From assembly GCF_900007165.1 (NCBI RefSeq), contig NZ_CYGY02000035.1:62001-126000 (forward strand): DNA of 64,000 nucleotides, read 5' to 3'. The notes beneath the pieces were generated by a model. It was not told where the DNA came from. It did not search any database and saw only the letters and a list, made by a program, of their open reading frames with translations. The position numbers and the translations under genes are program-made. This stretch comes from Paraburkholderia piptadeniae (GTDB lineage: Bacteria; Pseudomonadota; Gammaproteobacteria; Burkholderiales; Burkholderiaceae). This document shows positions 24,917 to 32,842 of the stretch, piece after piece (position 1 is the first letter of the stretch; every line of letters begins with the position of its first letter).

Positions 24917-27481
24917 TCAACTTCCCTTGTAGTCGGCCGCATGCGCGGGCCCCGGCAGCGACGCGCCGCTAGCGGGCACAGCGGGCTTCTTCGACGGCGC
25001 GGACGACTTCTTCGATGCAGATGTCGCGGGCGCGGATGGCTCGACGGCCGATGCACCCGGCGTGCCCGGCGGCAATACAGAGCCCTTCGCCTTTTCGCGC
25101 TGTCCCGGCGGCGGCGCGGTCGGAGGCTGCGCCTGCATCGCCGTCAGCAGTTGCTGACACGGCAGCGGCTTGTTGTTGCTCGGCGCGATCAGCGGAATCA
25201 GCGCGGCAAACGGATTGATCAGGCCGAGGCCGACCATTGCGCCGCCGCGCAATGCGAGCGCAGCCGCGTTCACGCCCACGCTCGGGTCCTTGAACGTCCC
25301 CTTCACGTACAACGGCGAGCGCAGCGTGAACACGCGAAAGCCCTTCGTGTGCGGATGCACGCCGAGGTCCATCGACTCGTCCTTCATGTCCACCGTGCCG
25401 TCGATATTGATCACCGCGTCCTGCGTATCGAGCGCGAACACGCGCGAATCGAGCACGCCGTTCGTCACGACGAAATCGCCGGCTGCGCAATTGATCTTCA
25501 CATCGCGCGTGCCGAACAGCTTTTCGTAGACCACGTTCGCAACGTTGAGCCCCGCTGCTTCCATCAGCAGGCGGCTGATCGTGCCGTCCGTGACGAGCAG
25601 CTTCACTTCGCCGTTCGACGTGCCCGCGAGCGCCGCCGGCGAATTGCCCGTCGCCGACAGTGCGGCGTCGCCGTTGATTTCGCCGAGCGCGCTCTGCATC
25701 GACTTCACGGTCGGCAGCAGCTGCTTGAGCTTCAGGTGGCGCGCTTCCGTCGAGAAGCGGCCCTTGAGCGGCGTCGCGCTGCCGTCGAGATGAATGTTCG
25801 ACGCAAGCGAGCCGCCCGCCACGCCGAACTTCAGCGGCTCGAGCGACAGCACGCCGTCCGTCATCACGACGTGCGTGTCGAGATCGGTGATGGGCAGCGC
25901 CGGGTCCTTGACGATGCGGCGGCCCGTGAACCTGACGTCGGCATCGATGGCCTTCCAGCGGTCGGTCTTGAACTCCTCGGTCGGCAGCGCCTTGTTCGAA
26001 GGCTGGCGTGCCGTCTCGCCGCGCTTCTTCTTGCTCGCGTTGGTGTCCGCGCCGATGGCGGGCGCGAGATCCTTGAACTGCAACAGGTTCGATACGAGCG
26101 TGCCCTGGAGCAGCGGCCGCGTCTCGCGCTGCGTATAGACGACCGTGCCGTTCACATCGCTGCCGCCGACCCGGCCTGTAAAATTTTCATACCTGAACAC
26201 GCTGGCGCCCCGCTTGAAGTTACCGATCAGATGCCCTTCCGTCGCATACGGCGGCGTCTGGGGCAGCGTGATGCCCGTCAGCTGATACAGCTGGTCGGCG
26301 CTCGTGCCTTGCAGCCATAGACGCAGATCGACAGCGGCGAGATGCGCGGGATCGGTGACGGTGCCGACCATTGCGATGCGCAAATCGCCGGCCTTCACAT
26401 CGGCCTGCACCGGGAACGGGCGCGACGCGTCCTGCAATGCGAGCACGCCGCCGAACTTGCCGCTGCCCGACACGGGCGAGCGGTTATACGTGCCCTTTAC
26501 AGTCCAGCCGATCCCATATTGCGGCGCGCTCGGGTGTTGCGCGACGGCCGTCCCCGTTGCGCTGGCGGGCGCGCTGCCCGATGCGGCGACGGCCGTTGAC
26601 CCACCCGCGCTGGCGCCCGCGCTCGCGAGACTCGATGCGCCCACGCCCGCCGGCGCGGCAGACGCCGAAGCACCCGGTGCAGCGGATGCGCCCGACGCGC
26701 CCGATGCCCCTGGCAGAGCAGGCGCGCCAGGCGTGGCCGATGCAGCGGACGCAGCCGCCGCCTCGGAAGCGGCCTCCTGCTGCACCTGCGCATTCAGCCG
26801 TTTTGCGCCCTGCTTGCCGACCACGTCGGCGGACGCGTTGCGCGACGTCTGTTCCTGCTGCTTCAGCGCTTCGCCGATCGGAATCGGCTGGCCGAGCGTA
26901 TCGACGACGGCCTGCATGTCGATCTTCTTCTGCTGGTCGCTGAACGCGATATTGCCTTTGTTCAACTGGATGTCGTGCAGATCGAGCTTCCATTCCGACG
27001 GACCCGCCGACGACTTCAGCTTGAAGGTCCAGTTGTTGCGTCCATCGAGAAGCCGTTCGAGATCGACGGATGGATTCACGAGATTGATCGCCGGGATCAC
27101 GATGTCATGCGTGAGCAGCGGCAGCACCTTCACCTGGAAGTCGATTTCGTCGAGCGTCGCGAAGTGCTGTTGCTTCGTCCAGTCGGGATTGGCGACCGTG
27201 ATGTTCTGCGCGGAAAAACGCGGCCAGGGCACCCACGCGCGCCAGCCGGTTTCGCCGACGGGATGCCGCCACCCGACCTTCAGATCGCCCTCGATCGCAA
27301 ACGGCCGGCCGATGGCTTCGCTCACCTTGTCGTTGACGTACGGACGCGCGCGATTCCAGTCGAATGTGAGGATGAACACCGCGAGTGCGGCGATCAGAAC
27401 GATCAGCACGGCGATGAGCCACGCGACGATCTTGCCTATCGTTTTGCCGACGGATAATCCAGTCGGGTGCAGCACAGCCAT
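24917..27481 (-). CDS. AsmA family protein with low-complexity insert
   Basis: The 854-residue protein has one N-terminal membrane helix (about 13-40, WLIAVLIVLIAALAVFILTF), followed by the AsmA start DWNRARPYVNDKVSEAIGRP and an AsmA-like body ending around KGTFKDPSVGVNAAALALRG. AsmA-like proteins are bridge-like lipid-transfer or envelope-assembly proteins of the periplasm. Residues 236-320 are an Ala/Gly/Ser/Pro low-complexity stretch that splits the N-terminal half, and the C-terminal 60 residues are Pro/Ala/Ser/Lys-rich. ATG 27481 (MAVLHPTG) has GGAG upstream and is preferred over an in-frame start 36 bases earlier. Stand-alone gene. Confidence 0.88.
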   Translation of the reverse strand: MAVLHPTGLSVGKTIGKIVAWLIAVLIVLIAALAVFILTFDWNRARPYVNDKVSEAIGRPFAIEGDLKVGWRHPVGETGWRAWVPWPRFSAQNITVANPDWTKQQHFATLDEIDFQVKVLPLLTHDIVIPAINLVNPSVDLERLLDGRNNWTFKLKSSAGPSEWKLDLHDIQLNKGNIAFSDQQKKIDMQAVVDTLGQPIPIGEALKQQEQTSRNASADVVGKQGAKRLNAQVQQEAASEAAAASAASATPGAPALPGASGASGASAAPGASASAAPAGVGASSLASAGASAGGSTAVAASGSAPASATGTAVAQHPSAPQYGIGWTVKGTYNRSPVSGSGKFGGVLALQDASRPFPVQADVKAGDLRIAMVGTVTDPAHLAAVDLRLWLQGTSADQLYQLTGITLPQTPPYATEGHLIGNFKRGASVFRYENFTGRVGGSDVNGTVVYTQRETRPLLQGTLVSNLLQFKDLAPAIGADTNASKKKRGETARQPSNKALPTEEFKTDRWKAIDADVRFTGRRIVKDPALPITDLDTHVVMTDGVLSLEPLKFGVAGGSLASNIHLDGSATPLKGRFSTEARHLKLKQLLPTVKSMQSALGEINGDAALSATGNSPAALAGTSNGEVKLLVTDGTISRLLMEAAGLNVANVVYEKLFGTRDVKINCAAGDFVVTNGVLDSRVFALDTQDAVINIDGTVDMKDESMDLGVHPHTKGFRVFTLRSPLYVKGTFKDPSVGVNAAALALRGGAMVGLGLINPFAALIPLIAPSNNKPLPCQQLLTAMQAQPPTAPPPGQREKAKGSVLPPGTPGASAVEPSAPATSASKKSSAPSKKPAVPASGASLPGPAHAADYKGS

Positions 27482-27585
27482 GAGGGCTCCGTAGGGAATA
27501 CGACCATCGATAATCAACGCAGCACAAGGTGTGCCCGCCCCATGCGCCCGCTATGATGATGCGCTGCGACAGATTCCATTTGACC

Positions 27586-28347
27586 ATGCCTCACGACACC
27601 CACACCTCGGACACACCGCTCGTCCACGCGAAAGACATCGTGCGGCGCGATGCGGCGCGCGGCGAGACGCTGCTGCATGCGACGAGCGTCGCCATCGATG
27701 CCGGTGCGCGCATCTCGATCACGGGCCCATCGGGCTCCGGCAAGAGCGTGTTCATGCGCGCGCTCGCGCTGCTCGATCCGCTCGACGGCGGCGAGGTGCT
27801 GTGGCAAGGCAAGCGCATCGCGCGCGCGGCGATTCCGCGCTACCGGCGGCACATCGCGTATATGCGTCAGCGGCCCGCGCTGCTCGACGGCACTGTCGAA
27901 GACAATCTGCGCTACCCGTACACGCTGCACGCGTATCGCGACGTGCGCTTCGATCGCGAGCAGGCCGCGAAGCTCGCGTCGCAAGCCGGGCGCGCGAACG
28001 ATTTTCTCGACCGCCGCGCAAGCGAGCTGTCGGGCGGCGAAGCGCAGATCGCCGCGCTGATCCGTGTGTTGCAGCTCGCGCCCGACGTGCTGCTGCTCGA
28101 CGAGCCGACGGCATCGCTCGATCCCGAATCCGCACGTGCGATCGAAGCGCTGCTGCGCGCATGGTTCGATGCCGCGCCGGATGCGCGCGCGTGGCTGTGG
28201 GTATCGCACGATCTCGCGCAGGCCGCGCGCGTGAGCACCCGCCACCTGACGATGCGCGAAGGCGTGCTCGGCGAAGCGCAATCGGGCACTCAGGCAGCCA
28301 CACGCGCGAACGCGTCCGCCGACACCACAACCAGGATCAAGCGATGA
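27586..28347 (+). CDS. fetA: ABC transporter ATP-binding protein (FetA/YbbL-like)
   Basis: The 253-residue ATPase has Walker A TGPSGSGKSVFMRAL, Q-loop region YMRQRPALLDGTVEDNL, signature LSGGEAQIAAL, Walker B VLLLDEPTASLD and switch His in WVSHDLAQ. The Q-loop context and the partner gene match the FetA/FetB (YbbL/YbbM) system, described in E. coli as an iron exporter that eases oxidative stress. The stop overlaps the start of the permease by ATGA. ATG 27586 is preferred; in-frame ATGs up to 27529 have no better ribosome site. Confidence 0.88.
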   Translation: MPHDTHTSDTPLVHAKDIVRRDAARGETLLHATSVAIDAGARISITGPSGSGKSVFMRALALLDPLDGGEVLWQGKRIARAAIPRYRRHIAYMRQRPALLDGTVEDNLRYPYTLHAYRDVRFDREQAAKLASQAGRANDFLDRRASELSGGEAQIAALIRVLQLAPDVLLLDEPTASLDPESARAIEALLRAWFDAAPDARAWLWVSHDLAQAARVSTRHLTMREGVLGEAQSGTQAATRANASADTTTRIKR

Positions 28348-29150
28348 CCTTGCAAAACCTCAGTCTGTGGGATGTCGGGCTCGCGGCACTTTTGATCGTC
28401 GTGAACGGCGCGGTGTCGGTGGCGCTGAAGCTCGATCTCGAACGCAAGCTCGCGTGGGCAGCCGTGCGCACCGTCGTCCAGCTGCTCGCGATCGGCTATG
28501 TGCTCGCATGGGTGTTCGCATACGGGCGCTGGTACGTCGTGCTGCCGCTGATGATCGTGATGACGCTGATCGCGGGCTTCGCGGGCGCGGGACGCGGCTC
28601 GCGCACCTACGCGGGACAGCGCGCAGACAGCATCATGTCGATCTGGGCAAGCGCGTGGCTCGTCGCGGCAATCGCTCTTTTCGCGGTGATCCGCATTCGC
28701 CCGTGGTACGAGCCGCAATACGCAATACCGATTCTCGGGATGATTCTCGGCAACACGCTGACGGGCGTGTCGCTCGGCATCGAACGGATGACGGAGGAAC
28801 TGACGGCGCGCAGAGACCGCGTCGACATGGCGCTCGCGCTCGGCGCGACGCGCTGGGAGGCGGCGCAGGGACCGGCACGCCAGGCCGTGCGCGCGGGCAT
28901 GATCCCGACGCTCAACCAGATGGCCGTGGTCGGCGTCGTGAGCCTGCCGGGGATGATGACAGGCCAGGTGCTCGCCGGACAATCGCCGTTGCAGGCCGTG
29001 CGCTATCAAATCGTGATCATGTTCCTGATCGCGGCATCGTCGGCGCTCGGCACGGTGGGCGCCGTGCTGCTCACTTACCGGCGGCTCTTTTCGCACGAGC
29101 ACCGGTTTCTCGCGTCGCGGCTCGTCGAGCGCGCATCGGGGCGAAGCTAG
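28344..29150 (+). CDS. fetB: ABC transporter permease (FetB/YbbM-like)
   Basis: The 268-residue membrane protein of the UPF0014/FetB family has about six to seven hydrophobic segments, e.g. VGLAALLIVVNGAVSVAL at 11-28 and VLPLMIVMTLIAGFAG near 70. Family motifs are LGMILGNTLTGVSLGIERM near residue 135 and LPGMMTGQVLAGQSPLQAVR near residue 208. Its start overlaps the ATPase stop by four bases (ATGA), indicating translational coupling and a two-component exporter. The iron role is inferred from E. coli and not proven here. Confidence 0.9.
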   Translation: MTLQNLSLWDVGLAALLIVVNGAVSVALKLDLERKLAWAAVRTVVQLLAIGYVLAWVFAYGRWYVVLPLMIVMTLIAGFAGAGRGSRTYAGQRADSIMSIWASAWLVAAIALFAVIRIRPWYEPQYAIPILGMILGNTLTGVSLGIERMTEELTARRDRVDMALALGATRWEAAQGPARQAVRAGMIPTLNQMAVVGVVSLPGMMTGQVLAGQSPLQAVRYQIVIMFLIAASSALGTVGAVLLTYRRLFSHEHRFLASRLVERASGRS

Positions 29151-29296
29151 ACGTCAGCCGGGCGCGCGCGTGGTCGTGCGCGCAGCCCGTCACGAGCGAC
29201 GATCGTCGATACATGCACGCCGCATGCAATCATTCAACGCATGCGACTCATGTGGCATGCGGGCGCGACGATGGTGCCGCTGGAGCCACTGCTCCG

Positions 29297-29863
29297 CTAG
29301 CGCTTCGCCGTGATCGACACCTGCGAGCCGTCGCTCAGCGTCAGCGTCTTCGTGCTGCCGTTGGTCGGCATCGTGAAGCGCAGCACCTGGCTCACGCTCG
29401 TGTAGTTCGGACACTTGAGCGACTTGCCGTTGTTCGTCACCGTCTTCGTGCCTTTCGGCGTCTGCGCCTGGAAGTTCATCTGCACGGTCGCGGTGCCGTC
29501 CTTCGCGACGACGGGCGCGAAACGGATCTGCGTCTGGCGGATCATCGCGCCGTTCGTATCGACGGGCAATGACGACATGTTGGGGCAATCGCCATCGGCC
29601 GCGACGGGGCCGCCCGGCGGCACCGTCTTCCACGTGAAGTCGTCGGATTCCCCGGAGCGGATCGTGCGCGTTTCCTGCGAGTTGCCGAACTGCTTCGACG
29701 TCACCTTGACGGTATAGCGGATGGGACCGTCCGTGGGCGCCTGCGACGTCACGGTGATCGGCGTCGCCGCGCGCGCGGGCGCCGGCGTCGCGGCGAGCAC
29801 GAAAGCGGCGCATGCGAGAGAAGTCACAACAGAAACGGCGGGAAGTTTGACGCTGATGCCCAT
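29297..29863 (-). CDS. Secreted protein of unknown function
   Basis: The 188-residue protein begins with a signal peptide (MGISVKLPAVSVVTSLACAA, cleavage after ARA). The mature part is Thr/Lys-rich and beta-like, with two cysteines (DGDCPNMSSL and LKCPNYTS) that may form a disulfide. GAGG eight bases before ATG 29863 supports the start. It looks like a small periplasmic or extracellular protein family of Burkholderiaceae; I cannot name a function. It lies alone, facing the fetAB genes. Confidence 0.7.
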   Translation of the reverse strand: MGISVKLPAVSVVTSLACAAFVLAATPAPARAATPITVTSQAPTDGPIRYTVKVTSKQFGNSQETRTIRSGESDDFTWKTVPPGGPVAADGDCPNMSSLPVDTNGAMIRQTQIRFAPVVAKDGTATVQMNFQAQTPKGTKTVTNNGKSLKCPNYTSVSQVLRFTMPTNGSTKTLTLSDGSQVSITAKR

Positions 29864-30214
29864 ACTGTCACCTCGTTGTTGTGCTGCTGGCGCGGCCATG
29901 CGTTGCGGAGGCGCCGAAGGCGCGCAGCAGGTTTGCATGATGCAGAAGCAGTCTAACGCCAAGCGGACGGGCGCGGGCTTCGCGGGAATCGGGTATTACC
30001 CCGCTTGCGCAACCGCGCGTTTGTGCGTGCGCGATCCGTCCGTGATCTTGTCCATTTGACCGTCGCCGCGTGCACGAATTCGATGCGGCATCGGGATGAA
30101 GGATGAATGGCGCGGCGTGTCCAGTGCATGTCCAGAGCATGAAGGGCGCATGACGGTTCATGCGCCCTTCACTTGCAGCAGCGGCAACGTGATAACAGCG
30201 TCAAACGCGCGGCA
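29864..30214. other. Intergenic region with a strong hairpin
   Basis: About 350 bases between two minus-strand genes. The only clear structure is a perfect 13-bp inverted repeat (30141-30153 with 30158-30170; GAAGGGCGCATGA and its complement, 4-base loop) 45 bases beyond the stop of the oxidoreductase gene. It lacks a T-run on either side, so it may be a weak terminator or an mRNA-stabilising hairpin. No gene seen. Confidence 0.5.
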
Positions 30215-31231
30215 TCAGAACCCGCTCAGCACCAGCTTGCCGATAGCGCGCCCTTGCTCGAGCAGCTTGTGTGCGCGGCGCAGATTCTCCGCGTTGATCG
30301 TTCCGAGGTTTTCGCCGACCGTCGTGCGCAGCGTGCCCGCGTCGATCAGGCGCGCGACTTCCGTCAGCAGCTTGTGCTGCTCGATCATGTCCGGCGTGCC
30401 GAACATCGAGCGCGTGAACATGAACTCCCAGTGAAACGCGGCGCTCTTCGCCTTCAGCAGCTCGATGGGAACCGGCTTCGCGTTCTCGACGATCGTCGCA
30501 ATGCCGCCCTGCGGCTTGATGACGGCGGCGGCCGCTGGAAAGTGGCGGTCGGTGTCGTTGAACATCAGCACGTAATCGACCTGTTCGAAGCCGAGCTGCT
30601 TCAGCTGCGCGGGCATGTCGCCGAAGTGATCGACAATGTGATCCGCGCCGAGCCCGCTCGCCCATTTCGCCGACTCGGGGCGCGACGCCGTCGCGATCAC
30701 GGTGAGCTTCGCCAGCTGCTTCGCGAGCTGAATGCCGATCGAGCCGACGCCGCCCGCGCCGCCGATGATCAGCACCGACTTGCCCACGTCCGCGCCCTGC
30801 GGCGACACGCCGAGGCGATCGAACAGTGCTTCCCACGCGGTGATCGCCGTGAGTGGCAGCGCGGCCGCCTGTGTGAAATCCAGCGACGCCGGCTTGCGGC
30901 CGACGATGCGCTCGTCGACGAGATGGAACTCGCTGTTCGCGCCCGGCCGCGTGATGCTGCCCGCGTAGAACACGGGGTCGCCGGCCTTGAACAGCGTCAC
31001 ATCAGGGCCGACGGCCTCGACGATCCCCGCCGCGTCCCAGCCGAGCACGCGCGGCGTCTTCTCGACGGTGTCCTTCGGCGCGCGCACCTTGTAGTCGACC
31101 GGGTTCACGGAAATCGCCTCGACCTTCACGAGGATATCGTGGCTCGTCGGCTGCGGCTTGTCGATTTCGATATCGACGAGCGACTCGGGATTGTCGATGG
31201 GCAGGTAACGGGTGAGACCTACGGCTTTCAT
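30215..31231 (-). CDS. Zinc-binding alcohol dehydrogenase family oxidoreductase
   Basis: The 338-residue medium-chain dehydrogenase/reductase starts MKAVGLTRYLPIDNPESL, a hallmark of the NADPH:quinone-reductase-like subgroup. The nucleotide-binding motif is VLIIGGAGGVGSIGIQLAK near residue 155. The structural-zinc cysteines of classical alcohol dehydrogenases are absent, so it is probably a zinc-independent quinone/enone reductase. AAGGAG eight bases before ATG 31231 fixes the start. It is divergent from a LysR-type regulator, the classical layout for regulator and target. Confidence 0.88.
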   Translation of the reverse strand: MKAVGLTRYLPIDNPESLVDIEIDKPQPTSHDILVKVEAISVNPVDYKVRAPKDTVEKTPRVLGWDAAGIVEAVGPDVTLFKAGDPVFYAGSITRPGANSEFHLVDERIVGRKPASLDFTQAAALPLTAITAWEALFDRLGVSPQGADVGKSVLIIGGAGGVGSIGIQLAKQLAKLTVIATASRPESAKWASGLGADHIVDHFGDMPAQLKQLGFEQVDYVLMFNDTDRHFPAAAAVIKPQGGIATIVENAKPVPIELLKAKSAAFHWEFMFTRSMFGTPDMIEQHKLLTEVARLIDAGTLRTTVGENLGTINAENLRRAHKLLEQGRAIGKLVLSGF

Positions 31232-31383
31232 GACGGCTCCTTGATTCGTGTGAAGTCTTTGACGGGATTCGAGCTTCGGCGGCACGCGCGGCGCCGTTCG
31301 CATTGACTGAATCGTAGAAAATTCTTTACCCTCTGAAAACCAGCATAATGACTGAAACATTTTCTGGATTTTCCAAATAATCG

Positions 31384-32343
31384 ATGAAACCCGACGCCGC
31401 CGCGTTCCCTATTGCGTCTTCCGCCGACGAGCGAGACCGGCTCGATCTGCTGGACGTCGCGCTCTTCGTGCGCGCCGCGCTGCTCGCGAACGTGTCGGCG
31501 GCGGGACGCGAGTTCGGGCTGTCGCCCGCCGTCGCGAGCGCGCGCATCGCCAGTCTCGAGCGGCTGCTGGGCGCCCGCCTGCTGCACCGGACGACGCGCC
31601 GCGTCAGCCTCACGCAGGACGGCGAAGTCTTCATGGCGCGCGCCGAGGCGCTGCTCGACGCGGCGTCGGCCGCGCGCGCATCGGTGGGCCGTGGGCAGGC
31701 GGAGCCGCAGGGACGGTTGCGCGTGTCGATGCCGTCGTCGTTCGGGCGGCAGCACGTTTCGCCCGTGATCGCGCAGTTCTTGCGCCGCTATCCCGGCGTG
31801 AGCGTCGACTTGCGGCTCACGGACACCGTCGTCGATCTCGTCGATGCCGGCGTCGACGTCGGCATCCGTCTTGGTGCGCTGAAGGATTCGTCGCTGGTCG
31901 CGCGGCGCCTCGCGGTGAACCGGCGCGTGATCTGCTGCGCGCCGTCGTACCTTGCCGAACGCGGTACGCCGCACCATCCGGCCGATCTCGCGCAGCACGA
32001 ATGTGTGATCCTCTCCGATCAGCGCGACTGGTCGTTCGTCACGCCGACGGGCCCGCTGAACGTGCGCGTCGGCGGCCGGCTCGCGACCGACAACGGCGAG
32101 GTGATCCGCGATGCGCTGCTGGCGGGCTTCGGCATCGCGCTGAAATCGACGTGGGACGTCGCGCCGTATCTGCGCAGCGGCGCGCTGGTGACGGTGCTCG
32201 ACACGTATCCGCTGGCGGAGACGGTCGCGATCTGGGCGGTGTATCCGTCGCGCGCGTTCGTGCCGCCGAAGACAATCGCGTTCATCGATTTTCTCGCCGC
32301 GCATTTCGGCGACCCGCCGTACTGGGACGCCGATCCTCTATGA
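31384..32343 (+). CDS. LysR family transcriptional regulator
   Basis: The 319-residue regulator has an N-terminal winged helix-turn-helix (about 25-85: FVRAALLANVSAAGREFGLS, SLERLLGARLLHRTTRRVSL) and a substrate-binding domain of the CrgA-like subgroup (DVGIRLGALKDSSLVARRLA near residue 160). It is divergent from the oxidoreductase across 152 bases, which contain AT-rich GAAAA/TTTTC repeats suitable for LysR binding. It likely controls that gene in response to an unknown electrophile or quinone. Confidence 0.92.
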   Translation: MKPDAAAFPIASSADERDRLDLLDVALFVRAALLANVSAAGREFGLSPAVASARIASLERLLGARLLHRTTRRVSLTQDGEVFMARAEALLDAASAARASVGRGQAEPQGRLRVSMPSSFGRQHVSPVIAQFLRRYPGVSVDLRLTDTVVDLVDAGVDVGIRLGALKDSSLVARRLAVNRRVICCAPSYLAERGTPHHPADLAQHECVILSDQRDWSFVTPTGPLNVRVGGRLATDNGEVIRDALLAGFGIALKSTWDVAPYLRSGALVTVLDTYPLAETVAIWAVYPSRAFVPPKTIAFIDFLAAHFGDPPYWDADPL

Positions 32344-32401
32344 AGCGACGCGGCACGCGCTTTCAGGTGACGGCACGGCAGGCGCATCGCATGCCGTTCG
32401 G

Positions 32402-32740
32402 TCAACGGCGTTTGCCTTGAGTCGTGGACGTGTCCTGCTTGCCTCGCGTTGCGGAATTCCTGTTCACGTTCGCATCGTTCTGCGTACGCGCCTGATAGTC
32501 GCTGCCGCCCCGCAGGTCGGTGTCTTCGAGCCCGTGTTCGAGATCGCGATGCGCCTGCTTGCCGACGCCGCGCGGCTCGTGCTCTTCCTGCGATCCGGCG
32601 CTCTGATCGTTTTCATGCGGCAATGGTGCGGCCTTGTCCTCGAAAGGACGATCCGGCGAGCTCGAATTGTCGTTGCCTTCCGGACGCTGCGTCTGCCGTT
32701 GATGATCGTCGCCTGTCGCGTGCTGCTGCGATGTCTTCAT
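32402..32740 (-). CDS. Small hydrophilic protein of unknown function
   Basis: The 112-residue product has almost no hydrophobic segments and is rich in Gln, Asp, Glu, Asn, His and Arg (e.g. DKAAPLPHENDQSAGSQEEH, HRDLEHGLEDTDLRGG), so it is probably intrinsically disordered. GAGAGGATC before the ATG is a good ribosome site, which supports a real gene. It lies downstream of ligD on the same strand with a 102-base gap. I do not recognise a characterised family; a protective (hydrophilin-like) role is only a guess from composition. Confidence 0.6.
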   Translation of the reverse strand: MKTSQQHATGDDHQRQTQRPEGNDNSSSPDRPFEDKAAPLPHENDQSAGSQEEHEPRGVGKQAHRDLEHGLEDTDLRGGSDYQARTQNDANVNRNSATRGKQDTSTTQGKRR

Positions 32741-32842
32741 GATCCTCTCCCACGTTCAGGTGCGGTGCTTCTTTCATGCATGAGCACATTGCGCGCCTCG
32801 CTGTCGAGTGGCCTCCCATGAAGTCGTTCGAAGACGCAGCGC

